Source: Bolinopsis microptera
Taxonomy: Eukaryota > Ctenophora > Tentaculata > Lobata > Bolinopsidae
NCBI RefSeq assembly: GCF_026151205.1
Contig: NC_087078.1
Span: 6,279,675 to 6,343,674 of the forward strand
Direction of reading: 5' to 3'
DNA: 64,000 nt
Of the stretch, positions 20,452 to 31,299 are shown piece after piece. Position 1 is the first letter of the stretch. Every line of letters starts with the position of its first letter. The position numbers and the translations under genes are program-made. Under the pieces are notes generated by a model. It did no database searches and had not been told where the DNA came from. It was given only the letters and a program-made list of their open reading frames with translations.

Positions 20452-21230
20452 ATGGCTGTTATAGAACTTCCAAAGGTGGTGGGGGACGGTGGAAGAGGTG
20501 ACGACAAAAACTTCCAAACAAGGGGTCAGCTATAAATCAATCGTGCTCAATACGGAGGGTCATGGGTGCATCATAACAACTTACTTTGATGCTGACATCT
20601 CCCCCTGTGAGGGGGATGTCATCAAGGGCTATGTTGAAGCGCAAAACAGGTATCTCACTCTCCGCAACGCGACCCTCTTAGAAAGAGCCCCTGTAAATGC
20701 CACTGCAACAGCAATCCCATCAACATCGGTAAATTTTTAAAAAGTTTAAGAAACATTTTTTTATTTGAATCACCATAACTATCGAACATGCTAAACTTAT
20801 CTCTTGAGATTGTTTATTTAATTATACAACGATGAACATCAAAACAAAAAATTATAGTTACGTTAACGAAAATACCTTAGGGGAAGAAGAGGCTAGCAGG
20901 AGGGAAAAATGGTCCTCGCAAGAGGCCGACCCCACAAAAGAAGCTTGTGTCCACCGCTGCAGAACCCGATGATTCGCAGTTAGATGAACTGTTCGGGACG
21001 GTAATTGGATTTTAATTTAACCTTCTTTTTTCTTTTTTAAATAATTAAACAAAACAGTGTATATGCATTGTCTTTAACTCTTTTGAATACTATTACTCGA
21101 TAAGATCGTGTTAACAGATATTTCAGCTTATACCGTTTATTTCAAAATTAATCGTTACTATTCAGCAATAATTTCATATAGTATCTAATTTTTTTTTCTT
21201 CAGCCGTTGGCACACTACTTCGACAACTAG
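20452..21230 (+). CDS. Three-exon gene, OB-fold-like protein (transposon-associated?)
   Basis: I infer exons 20452-20728, 20881-21000 and 21204-21230. All junctions are GT-AG and all are phase 0: TCG then GTAAAT; CTTAG then GGGAAG; ACG then GTAATT; CTTCAG then CCGTTG; TAG stop at 21228. Exon 1 encodes YKSIVLNTEGHGCIITTYF, SPCEGDVIKGYV and NRYLTLRNATLL, alternating strands like an OB fold; exon 2 is Lys/Arg-rich and then acidic (DDSQLDELFG); exon 3 adds PLAHYFDN. The ATG at 20452 is in another frame from 20489 onward, separated by a G-run, so the start has a frameshift or lies upstream. Single-stranded nucleic-acid binding is a guess from the fold. Confidence 0.5.
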
Positions 21231-21234
21231 GATC

Positions 21235-21485
21235 TGACCCCTCCCCCTCCCCTCCGCCCCTCGTTACTGCTGGCTTCTCACCGAGACCCCCTCACGTTAC
21301 ATGCTGATCCCTCACCAGGAACCCTTCGTTACTGCTGACTTCTCACTGAGACCCTCCTCGTTACTGCTGGTTTCTCACCGAGACCCCCCCCCCTCGTTAC
21401 TGCTGGCTTCTCACCGAGACCCCCTCACGTTACATGCTGATCCCACACCAGGAACCCCTCGTTACTGCTGACTTCTCTTGTTTCT
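21235..21485 (+). repeat. C-rich minisatellite of about 50 and 130-bp periods
   Basis: Repeated CTCGTTACTGCTGRCTTCTC and CACCGAGACCCCCTCACG blocks, with a longer unit that includes GTTACATGCTGATCC occurring twice (about 21295 and 21430). Directly follows the stop of the OB-like gene. Confidence 0.85.
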
Positions 21486-21701
21486 TATATAATTGATTTA
21501 ATGTTTCCTTATAAAATCATGGATGTTCAAGAAAAAAACAAAAGATATGTATACGTAAAAGGACAAGTTAAGTTCCTGCGGAATAAAACAACGAATAATG
21601 GCAAACCAATATTGATTTAATGTTTCCTTAGATGGATGTTCAACAACTGCAAGAAAACAAACGGTATATCTACGTTTAAATTTTTTTTGTAATTATTTCA
21701 G

Positions 21702-21860
21702 AATGGATATCTAATGGAGGGTATAGCCTCCACCTCAAATGGATACACCACGCTCAAAGTATTCGAGAAACAAGCGGCCCCTGGGCCCCCAAAGAAGAAG
21801 AGAGTACCCAGACCCACGAGCAAAGGCAAAACAATGCGCAACATGTATATACACAATTAA
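21702..21860 (+). CDS. OB-like terminal exon, paralogue
   Basis: ATTATTTCAG acceptor then 52 codons and TAA. Encodes NGYLMEGIAS, SNGYTTLKVFE and a basic PPKKKRVPRPTSKGK tail. Related to 3832-3990. Two upstream repeats (about 21520-21600 and 21630-21680) each contain an ATGGATGTTCAA start followed by KRYVYVKGQVKFLRNKTT-like or truncated coding, so an upstream exon has been duplicated and broken. Probably the same family as the 20452 gene. Confidence 0.4.
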   Translation, partial: NGYLMEGIASTSNGYTTLKVFEKQAAPGPPKKKRVPRPTSKGKTMRNMYIHN

Positions 21861-22097
21861 TCAATGAAACGAAAAGTTTCATTGATAAATAATAATCTTA
21901 AGCCTAGTTATATATTTCAGCCTTCAGGACCGCAACCAGTTTTTAGATAATATAGACTTCTAAACCTGTGTTGACCATTAGGCAATTCCACGGACATCAC
22001 GACTCTCCGCTACCTTGTTAAGGTTATCAATAACCAAGAGATCATAGAACTGTTCATTATCACCAATAAAAAGGGAAAGAAAAGTGGAGAAGGCCTT

Positions 22098-23905
22098 ATT
22101 GCTGTTGATTTAGCAAATTAATAATTATTAATTAATATTATTATTATGTTAATCAAAAGAAAAGAATTTGTTATTCTGGTCCTCATGGGAGTAATTCACC
22201 ACGGATGATGGATCCCGAACAATGGACACGGAGTTCCTTGGACGAGGAACGAAAGTGGCAACAGAGTGCTGCCGAAGTTATGCAAGCGAGTCAAGAGCCA
22301 GAAGATATCACCATAACAAACGTGGTATATCTTTCTCGACAGGAGAATGCAGTGGCCACGAACATCTCACCATAAGTGCAGTTTTGCCTGTTCAATTCGA
22401 AGTTGCACACACATTCATAATGATGAAGCATTGTATTGACCTCATAAAAGCAGCTCAGTTCTCGTAACAAGTGGAAAAAAAGATAATTGGTGACATGTAT
22501 TTAACTACAGAACAAGAATACAGTGGCATGCCAAATAAGCTTTAGAACTTGGCACACTGCTGCAAGAAGATATAATATGCTTTATTTATAGATTTATTTT
22601 GTTTATTCAATAACATAAATTTATTAGCTAAACAGTCCAAAGCAGTTTCAATATCAAGACAAAGAACATACGACTCAAGGAGGAGATGTCACTGCAAGCG
22701 AGTGGAGACTGGCTGCCTCTTCTTGGCGAAAGAACGGTTGTTTCAGGTGAGCCGCCCCAAAGCACTCGAAGGAAGCCTTCTTATGGTGTTGCTAAAACGC
22801 CATTTAGCATAACTCATGACTTGCTTGAAGATATATGAAGACCGGAGGGAACAGTTAAGTGACCTTGAGAAAACTGTTTAAATAGCTAGGTGTTAAGCCT
22901 CTTCCTAATAAGTGAAATGAACTTATTGAGGCTATTGTGCAAGCTTATGTTCCTTATGACGAATTTGCTACTAAGTATTTCAAGTTAGACGGAAAGTCAG
23001 GTGGTACTGGTGTTGCACTTGGTTTTGTACACATGGGGTAGTTCACGTGATGAAGATTTTAGTCGGCCCAGAGGGAGTATCTGACTACTGCCAAATGCTT
23101 ACATCATTCGAGAATGCTCCAAATGTCATAATCATCGATTTTGGACCGCAGGTGGCTAGACACATGAATATAGTTGAACAAGACCAATCTTTACAAAAGA
23201 GTGTGATCGGTGCAGAATAAATGAATTAGCTAAAGATTATGTTATGGCTTTTCGATTCGTTTGTAACAACACTAAATTGTTTCAGAACTTTCAAATTGGT
23301 CAGACCGTGCCGGCAAATCCCTAAGTTGCCAATAGAATCTATTATCGCGGGGAGATAAAGGCATATGATGTCAGTAGCACTGGTATAAAAAGAGAATTTT
23401 ATTAAACATACCACAAACATAAGAGAGACGTCAGTTAGCAGTTATTTCGTAACATTTGTTAAAATGAAGTAAATAATTGTATTCATTAATTATAGATCGA
23501 AAATGTCTAGGTCAACATCTGGAACGTGTCCACGGGCCGGGATTGTTGTACAGAAGAAGAAAATCTACACAAAAAGAAAGGATGGAAAAGAATGAGAGAA
23601 TGAGGAGCTGAAACTTGTATCAACACTCCTCATATATAATTTTGTAACGTTATATAATTAATCGAATTGTATTCTTATATAATACATGGTTAGTAATGGT
23701 TAGTAATGGTTAGTAATGGTTAGTAATGGTTAGTAATGGTTAGTAATGGTTAGTAATGGTTAGTAATGGTTAAAGTAATGGTTAGTAATGGTTAGTAATA
23801 GGTTTGTAACGGTTAGTAATGGTTAGTAATGGTTAGTAATATACATATTACTAACTGTAATCAAAAGCTAATTAATGATAATTAATAGCTAATATGGGGA
23901 CCGAA
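22098..23905 (+). repeat. Dispersed repeat R, copy 2
   Basis: Longest copy. Contains the empty pogo target at 22324-22329. The 22505-23270 block is nearly identical to 24929-25700. Read in frame this block gives VMKILVGPEGVSDYCQMLTS and ENAPNVIIIDFGPQVARHMN (about 23047-23175), a recurrent module of uncharacterised invertebrate transposon proteins, interrupted by stops. No terminal inverted repeats found. Confidence 0.8.
23690..23845 (+). repeat. Decamer tandem repeat TGGTTAGTAA
   Basis: About fifteen units, with one interruption at about 23770 and a degenerate unit at about 23803. Lies within repeat R copy 2; copy 1 has none, so it expanded in place. Confidence 0.95.
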
Positions 23906-24206
23906 CACGTCTGTACTCTGCAACTATGTCAGGTCCGCCGGTAAAAACATGCACCTCAATTCTCAAGAATGTTTTTGTAGGAGAGCATTTCTCAGCTGAA
24001 AGCCCTCTGTCGGGCAGTGGTTATCCAGAGAGATAACTATTTAGAGTTATCGGGGCTAATGACAGTAGCCCAGCAAAGCACACAGCCGCCTCCAACCACC
24101 AACCCCACTAGCCCCAACCTCTAAAAGTCTAAATCAACCCCTCGAAAGACCCTGAAAAGGGCACCCCCACCGTCTTGAGGAGAAACTTGCTGAACTGCAC
24201 AAGAAG

Positions 24207-24375
24207 ATGTCTGGATCTAATCTGCTGAAAGAGGTTCGACGGGCAACTGGTGACGCAAAACTAAAAGTTGGCGATTACACGGCCTGCTTTTGGCAAGATG
24301 AGAACGAACATAACACTTGGTATATTGGGAGGATCTCTAGAATCATAGCTTCCAGATCTGTGGCGTTAACAAGGT
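24207..24375 (+). CDS. Exon-like ORF with a D-Y-T-A-C-F-W motif
   Basis: ATG 24207 opens an exon encoding LKVGDYTACFWQDENEHNTW and YIGRISRII, ending near an AAG/GTTATT donor at about 24373. The VGDYVACFWEDE...TWYLGRV pattern is shared by C-terminal segments of invertebrate transposon proteins, similar in character to the pogo tail domain at 18177. No further exons could be fixed; 24505-24640 may hold a Lys/Ser-rich one. Confidence 0.35.
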
Positions 24376-24928
24376 TATTGTTTTTCAAGATTATCCTCAA
24401 TTTTTTTAAATCAACATAGCTGCAAATAAAATTATACGATACTACCAAATATTCATACAGTATTATGACTCACTGATTTATCATGTTATCTTATCATTTT
24501 ATAGAGTGGTTCAAAAAGTGGTGGCTTTGGAAAGAGAAAAAGGAGAAGCCTGATGTAGCTTCTAGTTCTCCATCTACATCAAGAGGATTACTCAAGACGG
24601 TTAAACCAGTATGCAAAAGGAAGTGGATTTAACCATGTCATGAAGCTCCACATAGCTTCATTGTTTCAAGTCATCAGCCCCGGCCCACCGGTGAGTTATA
24701 GTTTTCCCCCCTATTTTTTATCTGAAAGCAAAATTCATTACTAGAGCTGTTCATTTTCGTTATATATGACTCAAGACGTGTAGTTGGTAAGTTATAGGTT
24801 TTTTAGAAAGCGTACATTATTAGCGCTGTTTACTTTTGTTATATGAAATGTATAAACCTAATTTAATTCAGATCAAAATCGTTAATAAGAAAAACCCAAG
24901 ACCTAGCACATCCTCAAAATGTATATTA

Positions 24929-25700
24929 CTACAGAACAAGAATACAGTGGCATGCCAAAAAGGTTTAGAACTTGGCACACTGCTGCAAGAAGATATAATA
25001 TGCTTTATTTATAGATTTATTTTGTTTATTCAATAACATAAATGTATTAGCTAAACAGTCCAAAGCAGTTTCAATATCAAGACAAAGAACTTAGGACTCA
25101 AGGAGGAGATGTCACTGCAAGCGAGTGGAGACTGGCTGCCTCTTCTTGGCGAAAGAACGGTTGTTTCAGGTGAGCAGCCCCAAAGCACTCGAAGGAAGCC
25201 TTCTTGGTGTTGCTAAAACGCCATTTAGCATAAATCATGACTTGCTTGAAGAATGAAGATATGAAGACCGGAGGGAACAGTTAAGTGACCTCGAGAAAAC
25301 TGTTTAAATAGATAGGTGTTAAGCCTCTTCCTAATAAGAGAAATGAACTTATCGAGGCTATTGTGCAAGCTAATGTTCCTTATGACGAGTTTGCTACTAA
25401 GTATTTCAAGTTAGACGGAAAGTCAGGTGGTACTGGTGTTGCACTTGGTTTTGTACACATGGGGTAGTTCACGTGATGAAGATTCTAGTCGGCCCAGAGG
25501 GAGCATCTGACTACTGCCAAATGCTTACATCATTCGAGAATGCTCCAAATGTCATAATCATCGATTTTGGACCGCAGGTGACCAGACACACGAATATAGT
25601 TGAACAACCCCAATCTTTACAAAAGAGTGTCATCGGTGCAGAATAAATGAATTAGCTAGAGCTGAAGATTATGTTATGGCTTTTCGATTCGTTTATTTTT
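24929..25700 (+). repeat. Dispersed repeat R, copy 3 (partial)
   Basis: Corresponds to 22505-23270 with only scattered substitutions and a few small indels. Same GPEG...ENAPNVIIIDFG coding relic and the same stops, so both descend from an already broken copy. Confidence 0.85.
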
Positions 25701-25751
25701 AAACATTTGAAATAATACATAAATTATCATAATATGATATGTTTATTGTCA

Positions 25752-25792
25752 GGGGGGGGGGGGGGGGGGGGGGGGGGGGAGGGGGGGGGGGC
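25752..25792. repeat. Poly-G tract
   Basis: Roughly 40 bases of nearly pure G. Further C runs at about 26628-26640 and 26668-26682 lie in the same stretch. Sequence length here is likely unreliable. Confidence 0.9.
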
Positions 25793-25799
25793 GGGATCA

Positions 25800-26980
25800 G
25801 GTACCAAGTGACGTCAACTAAGTGCAAATTTGGAATTTTTCAAAAGACCCACCCACCCCCTTCGCGGTATAGTAATAACGGCTTTTTCGGATAATAATTA
25901 AGACACTAGACACCCACCCACTTTTGCCGGCTTCTGCGGTACTAACTGTTGAGAAATCACTGTGTCTTGGTATATAAAATAAGATGCCCACCCATAAATT
26001 GCTTTAAACAGCTCATTAAACATTGGGAAATGGGCAAATTATACCCACTATTTAGTAGGGGTTTTGTTTTCAATGTAATCGAATTAGATAAAAAGTTACA
26101 AACTAAATTTTTAAATTATAAAAACCCAAAAAAACTCAAAAAACCTCAAAACCCATTCCCAAAATTAAAATTTGAGGTAAAATGGGTTTTTTTGGGGTTG
26201 GACATCCCCTTTAGTACCACTAGCAGGAACCCGTCTAACCCTAAAGTGGTGTCAAGACTCAAGAGACTAAAAAATAATTATTACCTATTTAATTCGCGTT
26301 TTTGACACCACTTGGGGGTCCAAATTTTGGGCTCTAAAACTCCTATTTCTTGGCCAATTTTTTATTTTTTCATGCTGATTTGAATGCCATTAAAGCATTT
26401 GACCCAGTCAAAAAAGTTTCAGTTGTATATCTTTTACGGTTTTTGCGGAAAGTCGTGTTAAAGTTGATGCCGTGGTGTCAGTAAAATGGCACGGATAAAT
26501 AAATATATATATATCGTCTCGCTTTATATATAGTAAGATGTACTGACTGTTTTTCTGGGAAATGAGCAGCAGACCCACCACTTAGTACAAAAGTACTAAC
26601 TGCGTTTTGAAAGAAAATATGACCCACCCCCCCCCCCCACGTCACATACGATTCTGGCCTTATGATCCCCCCCCCCCCCCCCGTTATTGTATTATTGAAA
26701 ATATTGTGTTTAACATACTTCTTAAGCTGATTATTACATAAAATAAGATTGTATTGATCAGTTGAATAGGTCTAGCTATTAGACTTGAGCTACTTCAATT
26801 CTATTCAGTAATTTATATCTCAGGATGTTAACAAGAGCTCTAAAAAAGACAGCAAAAGGAGATATTTTGTCTATCTCGTTGGAGTTTTCCGACCCGACAA
26901 ATATCGGGTCGGAAACCTAAAAGGGAAAGCAGCGAAAGAAGCTAAAAACCATCACAACAGAATGAACAGTTCTTCAATGG
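25800..26980. other. Non-coding stretch with C-rich and AT-rich simple sequence
   Basis: CCCACCC-rich motifs recur (25850, 25910, 25985, 26575, 26620). 26285-26385 is copy B of the repeat at 3060-3160. The open frame at about 25949-26305 is low-complexity Lys/Asn/Pro coding and I do not accept it. Confidence 0.4.
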
Positions 26981-26992
26981 AGAACTTATAAT

Positions 26993-29087
26993 CAGGGTTG
27001 CCGGCATTTTTGAGAGTCATTTTTAAGGTTTTTTCACGTCTTTTAAGGCCCCTTTTGACCCATTTTTAAGGTCCAAAACAGTTAAATTCAAGGTTTTTTA
27101 AGGTCCACAGTGCGAAAATTTGGACAAACGTAATGCAATAAAGGTGCAAATTTAAGGTTTTTCAAGGTTTTCCGATACAGAAATTGCAATCATATCTTAA
27201 AAGGGGGAAGGTATAATTTCAGAAAACCCCAATTAGATCTACAACAAGCTAGGTATAATTTCAGAAAAACCCAATTAGATCTACAACAAGCTAGGTATAA
27301 TTTCAGAAAACCCCAATTAGATCTACAACAAGCTAGGTATAATTTCAGAAAACCCCAATTAGATCTACACCGAGCTAGGTATAATTTCAGAAAAACCTAA
27401 TTAGATCTACAACAAGCTAGGTATAATTTCAGAAAATCCCAATTGGATCTACAACAAGCTAAGTATAATTTCAGAAAAACCCAATTAGATCTACACCGAG
27501 CTAGGTATAATTTCAGAAAAACCCAATTAGATCTACACCGAGCTAGGTATAATTTCAGAAAACCCCAATTAGATCTACAACAAGCTAGGTATAATTTCAG
27601 AAAAACCCAATTAGATCTACACCGAGCTAGGTATAATTTCAGAAAAACCTAATTAGATCTACAACAAGCTAGGTATATTTTCAGAAACCCAATTAGATCT
27701 ACAACAAGCTAGGTATAATTTCAGAAAAACCCAATTAGATCTACAACAAGCTAGGTATAATTTCAGAAAACCCCAATTAGATCTACAACAAGCTAGGTAT
27801 AATTTCAGAAAACCCCAATTAGATCTACACCGAGCTAGGTATAATTTCAGAAAAACCTAATTAGATCTACAACAAGCTAGGTATAATTTCAGAAAAACCC
27901 AATTAGATCTACACCGAGCTAGGTATATTTTCAGAAACCCAATTAGATCTACACCGAGCTAGGTATAATTTCAGAAAACCCCAATTAGATCTACAACAAG
28001 CTAGGTATAATTTCAGAAAACCCCAATTAGATCTACACCGAGCTAGGTATAATTTCAGAAAAACCTAATTAGATCTACAACAAGCTAAGTATAATTTCAG
28101 AAAACCCCAATTAGATCTACACCGAGCTAGGTATATTTTCAGAAACCCAATTAGATCTACACCGAGCTAGGTATAATTTCAGAAAAACCCAATTAGATCT
28201 ACAACAAGCTAGGTATAATTTCAGAAAACCCCAATTAGATCTACAACAAGCTAGGTATAATTTCAGAAAAACCCCAATTAGATCTACAACAAGCTAGGTA
28301 TAATTTCAGAAAAACCCAATTAGATCTACAACAAGCTAGGTATAATTTCAGAAAACCCCAATTAGATCTACAACAAGCTAGGTATAATTTCAGAAAACCC
28401 CAATTAGATCTACACCGAGCTAGGTATAATTTCAGAAAAACCTAATTAGATCTACAACAAGCTAGGTATAATTTCAGAAAAACCCAATTAGATCTACACC
28501 GAGCTAGGTATATTTTCAGAAACCCAATTAGATCTACACCGAGCTAGGTATAATTTCAGAAAAACCCAATTAGATCTACAACAAGCTAGGTATAATTTCA
28601 GAAAACCCCAATTAGATCTACAACAAGCTAGGTATAATTTCAGAAAAACCCAATTAGATCTACAACAAGCTAGGTATAATTTCAGAAAAACCCAATTAGA
28701 TCTACACCGAGCTAGGTATAATTTCAGAACATCCAATCAGATCTACACCGAGCTAGTTATAATTTCAGAAAATCTTATCAGGTCTACACAGAGCTAGGTA
28801 TAATTTCAGAATATCCAATCAGATCTACACCGAGCTAAGTATAAATTCAGAAAATCCAATCAGATCTACATCAAGCTAGGTATAATTTCAAAAATTTTTA
28901 CTAATCCGGAAAATCCATTTAGATCTAACATCAAGCTAGGTAATAATTTAGGTATGGAACCTTAAAAAACCTTAAAAAACCCGAAAATTTGCCCGTTTTT
29001 CACGTCTTTTTTTAAGGTTTTTTGCCCAAAATTGCCGTTTTTAAGGTTTTTAAGGTTTTTAAGGTTTTTAAGTCCCCCGGCAACCTG
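26993..29087. mobile_element. hAT-type non-autonomous element carrying a minisatellite
   Basis: Ends CAGGGTTGCCGG and CCGGCAACCTG are inverted repeats in the CAGGG/CA(R)G style of hAT elements. The octamer CTTATAAT flanks both sides (26985-26992; 29088-29095), the 8-bp target duplication expected of hAT. Subterminal regions on both sides are built of TTTTTAAGG/CCTTAAAAA repeats in inverted orientation. No transposase is encoded; the interior is almost entirely the 42-bp array listed next. About 2.1 kb. Confidence 0.9.
27210..28940 (+). repeat. 42-bp minisatellite inside the hAT element, about 40 units
   Basis: Unit landmarks are CTAGGTATAATTTCAG, AAAACCCAATTAG and ATCTACA. Two variants alternate, ending ACAACAAG or ACACCGAG, and a shortened unit with GTATATTTTCAGAAACCC recurs at about 27672, 27925, 28130 and 28508. 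The recurrence of ordered variant groups shows higher-order amplification of multi-unit blocks. The last units (28740-28940) are diverged, typical of array edges. Open frames (LDLHRARYNFRKTQ type) are by-products of a 42-bp (14-codon) period. Confidence 0.95.
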
Positions 29088-29810
29088 CTTATAATACCAT
29101 TTTGTATACACTAAATATTCAATATTTGTTCGTGTTTCAAAATGTTATAATTCAATTAACTCAACAGTCAACAATCTACCTAGCAAACCATATGCTTATC
29201 TGGGTTTCAGACAGGCCCTATGTTTAGTAACCCTGTGTCCGGCCCAAAGCTAAAGGATTCAAAACGTTAAACGGTTTTTCAAATAGGGTAAGTCATATTG
29301 CAATGATTCGGAAAGAGTAGGATACCCCGATAATTGGATAATTATTTAGGAAACAGAAGTTCCGGCATATCTTATCACATCGGAGTTGTTTGGAAGTATA
29401 ATACTATAATTATATAATTCATAACAGTTTCTCGATTTAAATTTTGTATCTTATACATGAGTGTATGATTGTATCTTATTCATGATTCGAATTTATCAGT
29501 ATTAATTACCACTTATAAAGTCAGATTTTTAAATTTTTAAAGTATATAATATGGAAAAAATAAGAAAAATGAAGATATTTGGACAAGTCATATTGCAATG
29601 ATCCGGGAAGAGTAGGATACCCCGATAATTGTGATAATTATTTAGGAAACAGAAGTTCCGGCATATCATATCACATCGGAGTTGTTTAGAAAAATGATAT
29701 AATTCTATAATTTGCATAATATAATAGTTTTACGATATATGAATTGAACACTTATTTTCGTTTCGATTTTATCAATATCAAAAGAATATCAAACACCAGA
29801 GATAATCTAT

Positions 29811-30018
29811 GTTTGGTGGTAAAAGATGTTGTGGCTGCTACCAACCACACCAGTGATTTCTTTGACTGTCTGGGCCAGGTTTTTTCGTTCGTTGGAGCGA
29901 GCTCATTACGCTGGGAGGAGCTAAAGATGAACTCTCCGGGCTTGGACCTGAAGAAACTATGCCCAACGAGGTGGTCATCTCGACATGAAAGCACAAGGGC
30001 CATCAAGAATCGTTTTAT
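29811..30018 (+). pseudogene. hAT-family transposase fragment
   Basis: Encodes TSDFFDCLGQVFSFVGASS, RWEELK and LKKLCPTRWSSRHESTRAIK, the pattern of the region before the hAT dimerisation domain in ZMYM1/TTF-type (DUF4371) transposases, where LKRLC.TRWSSR...A..AL is highly conserved. Open over the whole fragment. It is bracketed by direct copies of the CGTTTCGATTTTATC repeat (29726-29810 and 30022-30108), so it has probably been carried or duplicated with that repeat. Confidence 0.65.
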
Positions 30019-30279
30019 AATTAATAGTTTTACGATATATGAATTGAACACTTACTTTCGTTTCGATTTTATCAAAAGAATATCAAACACCAGAGATAAT
30101 CTAATATGAAAGAAGGAATGAGTATCACACCAGGCCACGCGATGGTGGAATTGTCAGAATAAATGCCGAAAATGCACGCTCAACACTACATCTTCTGTTT
30201 GCATTTATATCTCGATGATTAGAATTAGAATTAGAATTAGTATCGATTATATGATTAGTACGAACTTATTATTCTTTCA

Positions 30280-30720
30280 AGGCTGATGAACTGTATAAGA
30301 GCTTACAGAAGGCGACGGATAAAGACAAGTTTCGAAAGATAAGAAGTTATGTAGACGACATGGACACTTGAAGCGTTGTAGGCCCAAGATATAGAAAATC
30401 TTGGGTTCACTCCAGAGCAGAGGCTGATTTCTGCTCGGCCATAAGCCATTATATCAAAGCATGCGATGATAGGGTTAATGATCCGGACAACAGGATAGAA
30501 ATTATGATGCCCCTGTTCCGGTTCGTAATGGACAGGGTTATGATCCCTCATTTCCACCTGTATGGGAAGGAAACAACATCAGGGCTGAACTACAAGAAAG
30601 GTTCCTTCAGTTGCTTCTCGATCAAGCTGGCACTGCTCGTTTTGCGATAAGTCGTATCACGAGACAAGCAAAAGGATACACGAACAGTCAAAAAAGCACA
30701 GGAAACAAAAGTAGGTGCAA
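30280..30720 (+). pseudogene. Degenerate coding relic, unassigned
   Basis: One frame gives YKSLQKATDKDKFRKIRSY then a stop, followed by ADFCSAISHYIKACDDRVN, MMPLFRFVMDRVMIPHFHLY and LNYKKGSF. Only a few lesions in about 400 bp, so it was recently coding. Its position just upstream of the next relic suggests that both come from one transposase gene. Confidence 0.35.
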
Positions 30721-30799
30721 ATAAGTTAATTTTATGACCGCATTATCACAGCTGCTATACTAAATCACTTATTATCGTTAATAATTTACATTTCAACTA

Positions 30800-31266
30800 G
30801 TCGTGAATGAACACCGTACCCGGTACCAGTCAGTGTAAGGATCCGCTTAACAGCACTGGATAGAAAAGCTGCTGATGCTGTGACTGGATTAGGAGGAGCA
30901 TACTGTGACTTGTGCCACATCTCGAAAGAGGGTTCCCACTGTGTTGAGATCTTGGAAGAGAAACAGCAGATAACGAGGACACTGGAGGACACAAAAGCTG
31001 TAACAGTAGCACTTTTCAACGAGTTTGGAGAAGTAGTGAAGAATAAAGGGGATTACGATGTCATAACCAGTAGAGAAGGAGGTGGAGGGTAGTCAGGGTC
31101 TACACATGCTTCATCGAGGTACAGACTGGATCCTGAAACTCCTATATTATCATGAAATAACCTGTGTAAATCACTGGTCTGAGTCCAACAACATGAGGGA
31201 TCTGCAATTCATCAAGGATGGCAAGAAGAGAGTAATGGATGCTGGCTGGATGTCTATTTCCTGGTA
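30800..31266 (+). pseudogene. Possible RAG1/Transib-like transposase relic
   Basis: Frame 1 (about 30813-31090) gives RKAADAVTGLGGAYCDLCH, a zinc-type CDLC...H element, ITRTLED, NEFGEVVKNKGDYDV; after a frameshift near 31085 the reading continues as LHMLHRGTDWILKLLYY, CVNHWSESNNMRDLQFIKD. The order (CxxC, I-T-R, a G-D-Y block, L-H-x-L, D-W-x-x-K) recalls the zinc-binding and following segment of RAG1-like and Transib transposases. This is pattern memory, not an alignment, and the catalytic DDE residues are not in the fragment. Frameshift and stop show it is not functional here. Confidence 0.35.
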
Positions 31267-31299
31267 GCTGTAACCAGAATCCTCAAACGCTTTTCGACC

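Noticed and set aside
25949..26305. 118-codon ORF
   Set aside because: Low-complexity Lys/Asn/Pro/Phe content overlapping a dispersed repeat copy; no coding character.
26628..26682. Biological meaning of long C and G homopolymers
   Set aside because: Lengths of such runs are prone to sequencing and assembly error; no structure beyond simple sequence.
27443..28736. LDLHRARYNFRKTQ and LARCRSNWVFLKLY repeat proteins
   Set aside because: Phase-locked frames of the minisatellite, closed by length-variant units; no promoter or unique termini.
27210..28940. CRISPR array
   Set aside because: The 42-bp repeat is contiguous with no unique spacers, lies between hAT ends and is in an animal genome.
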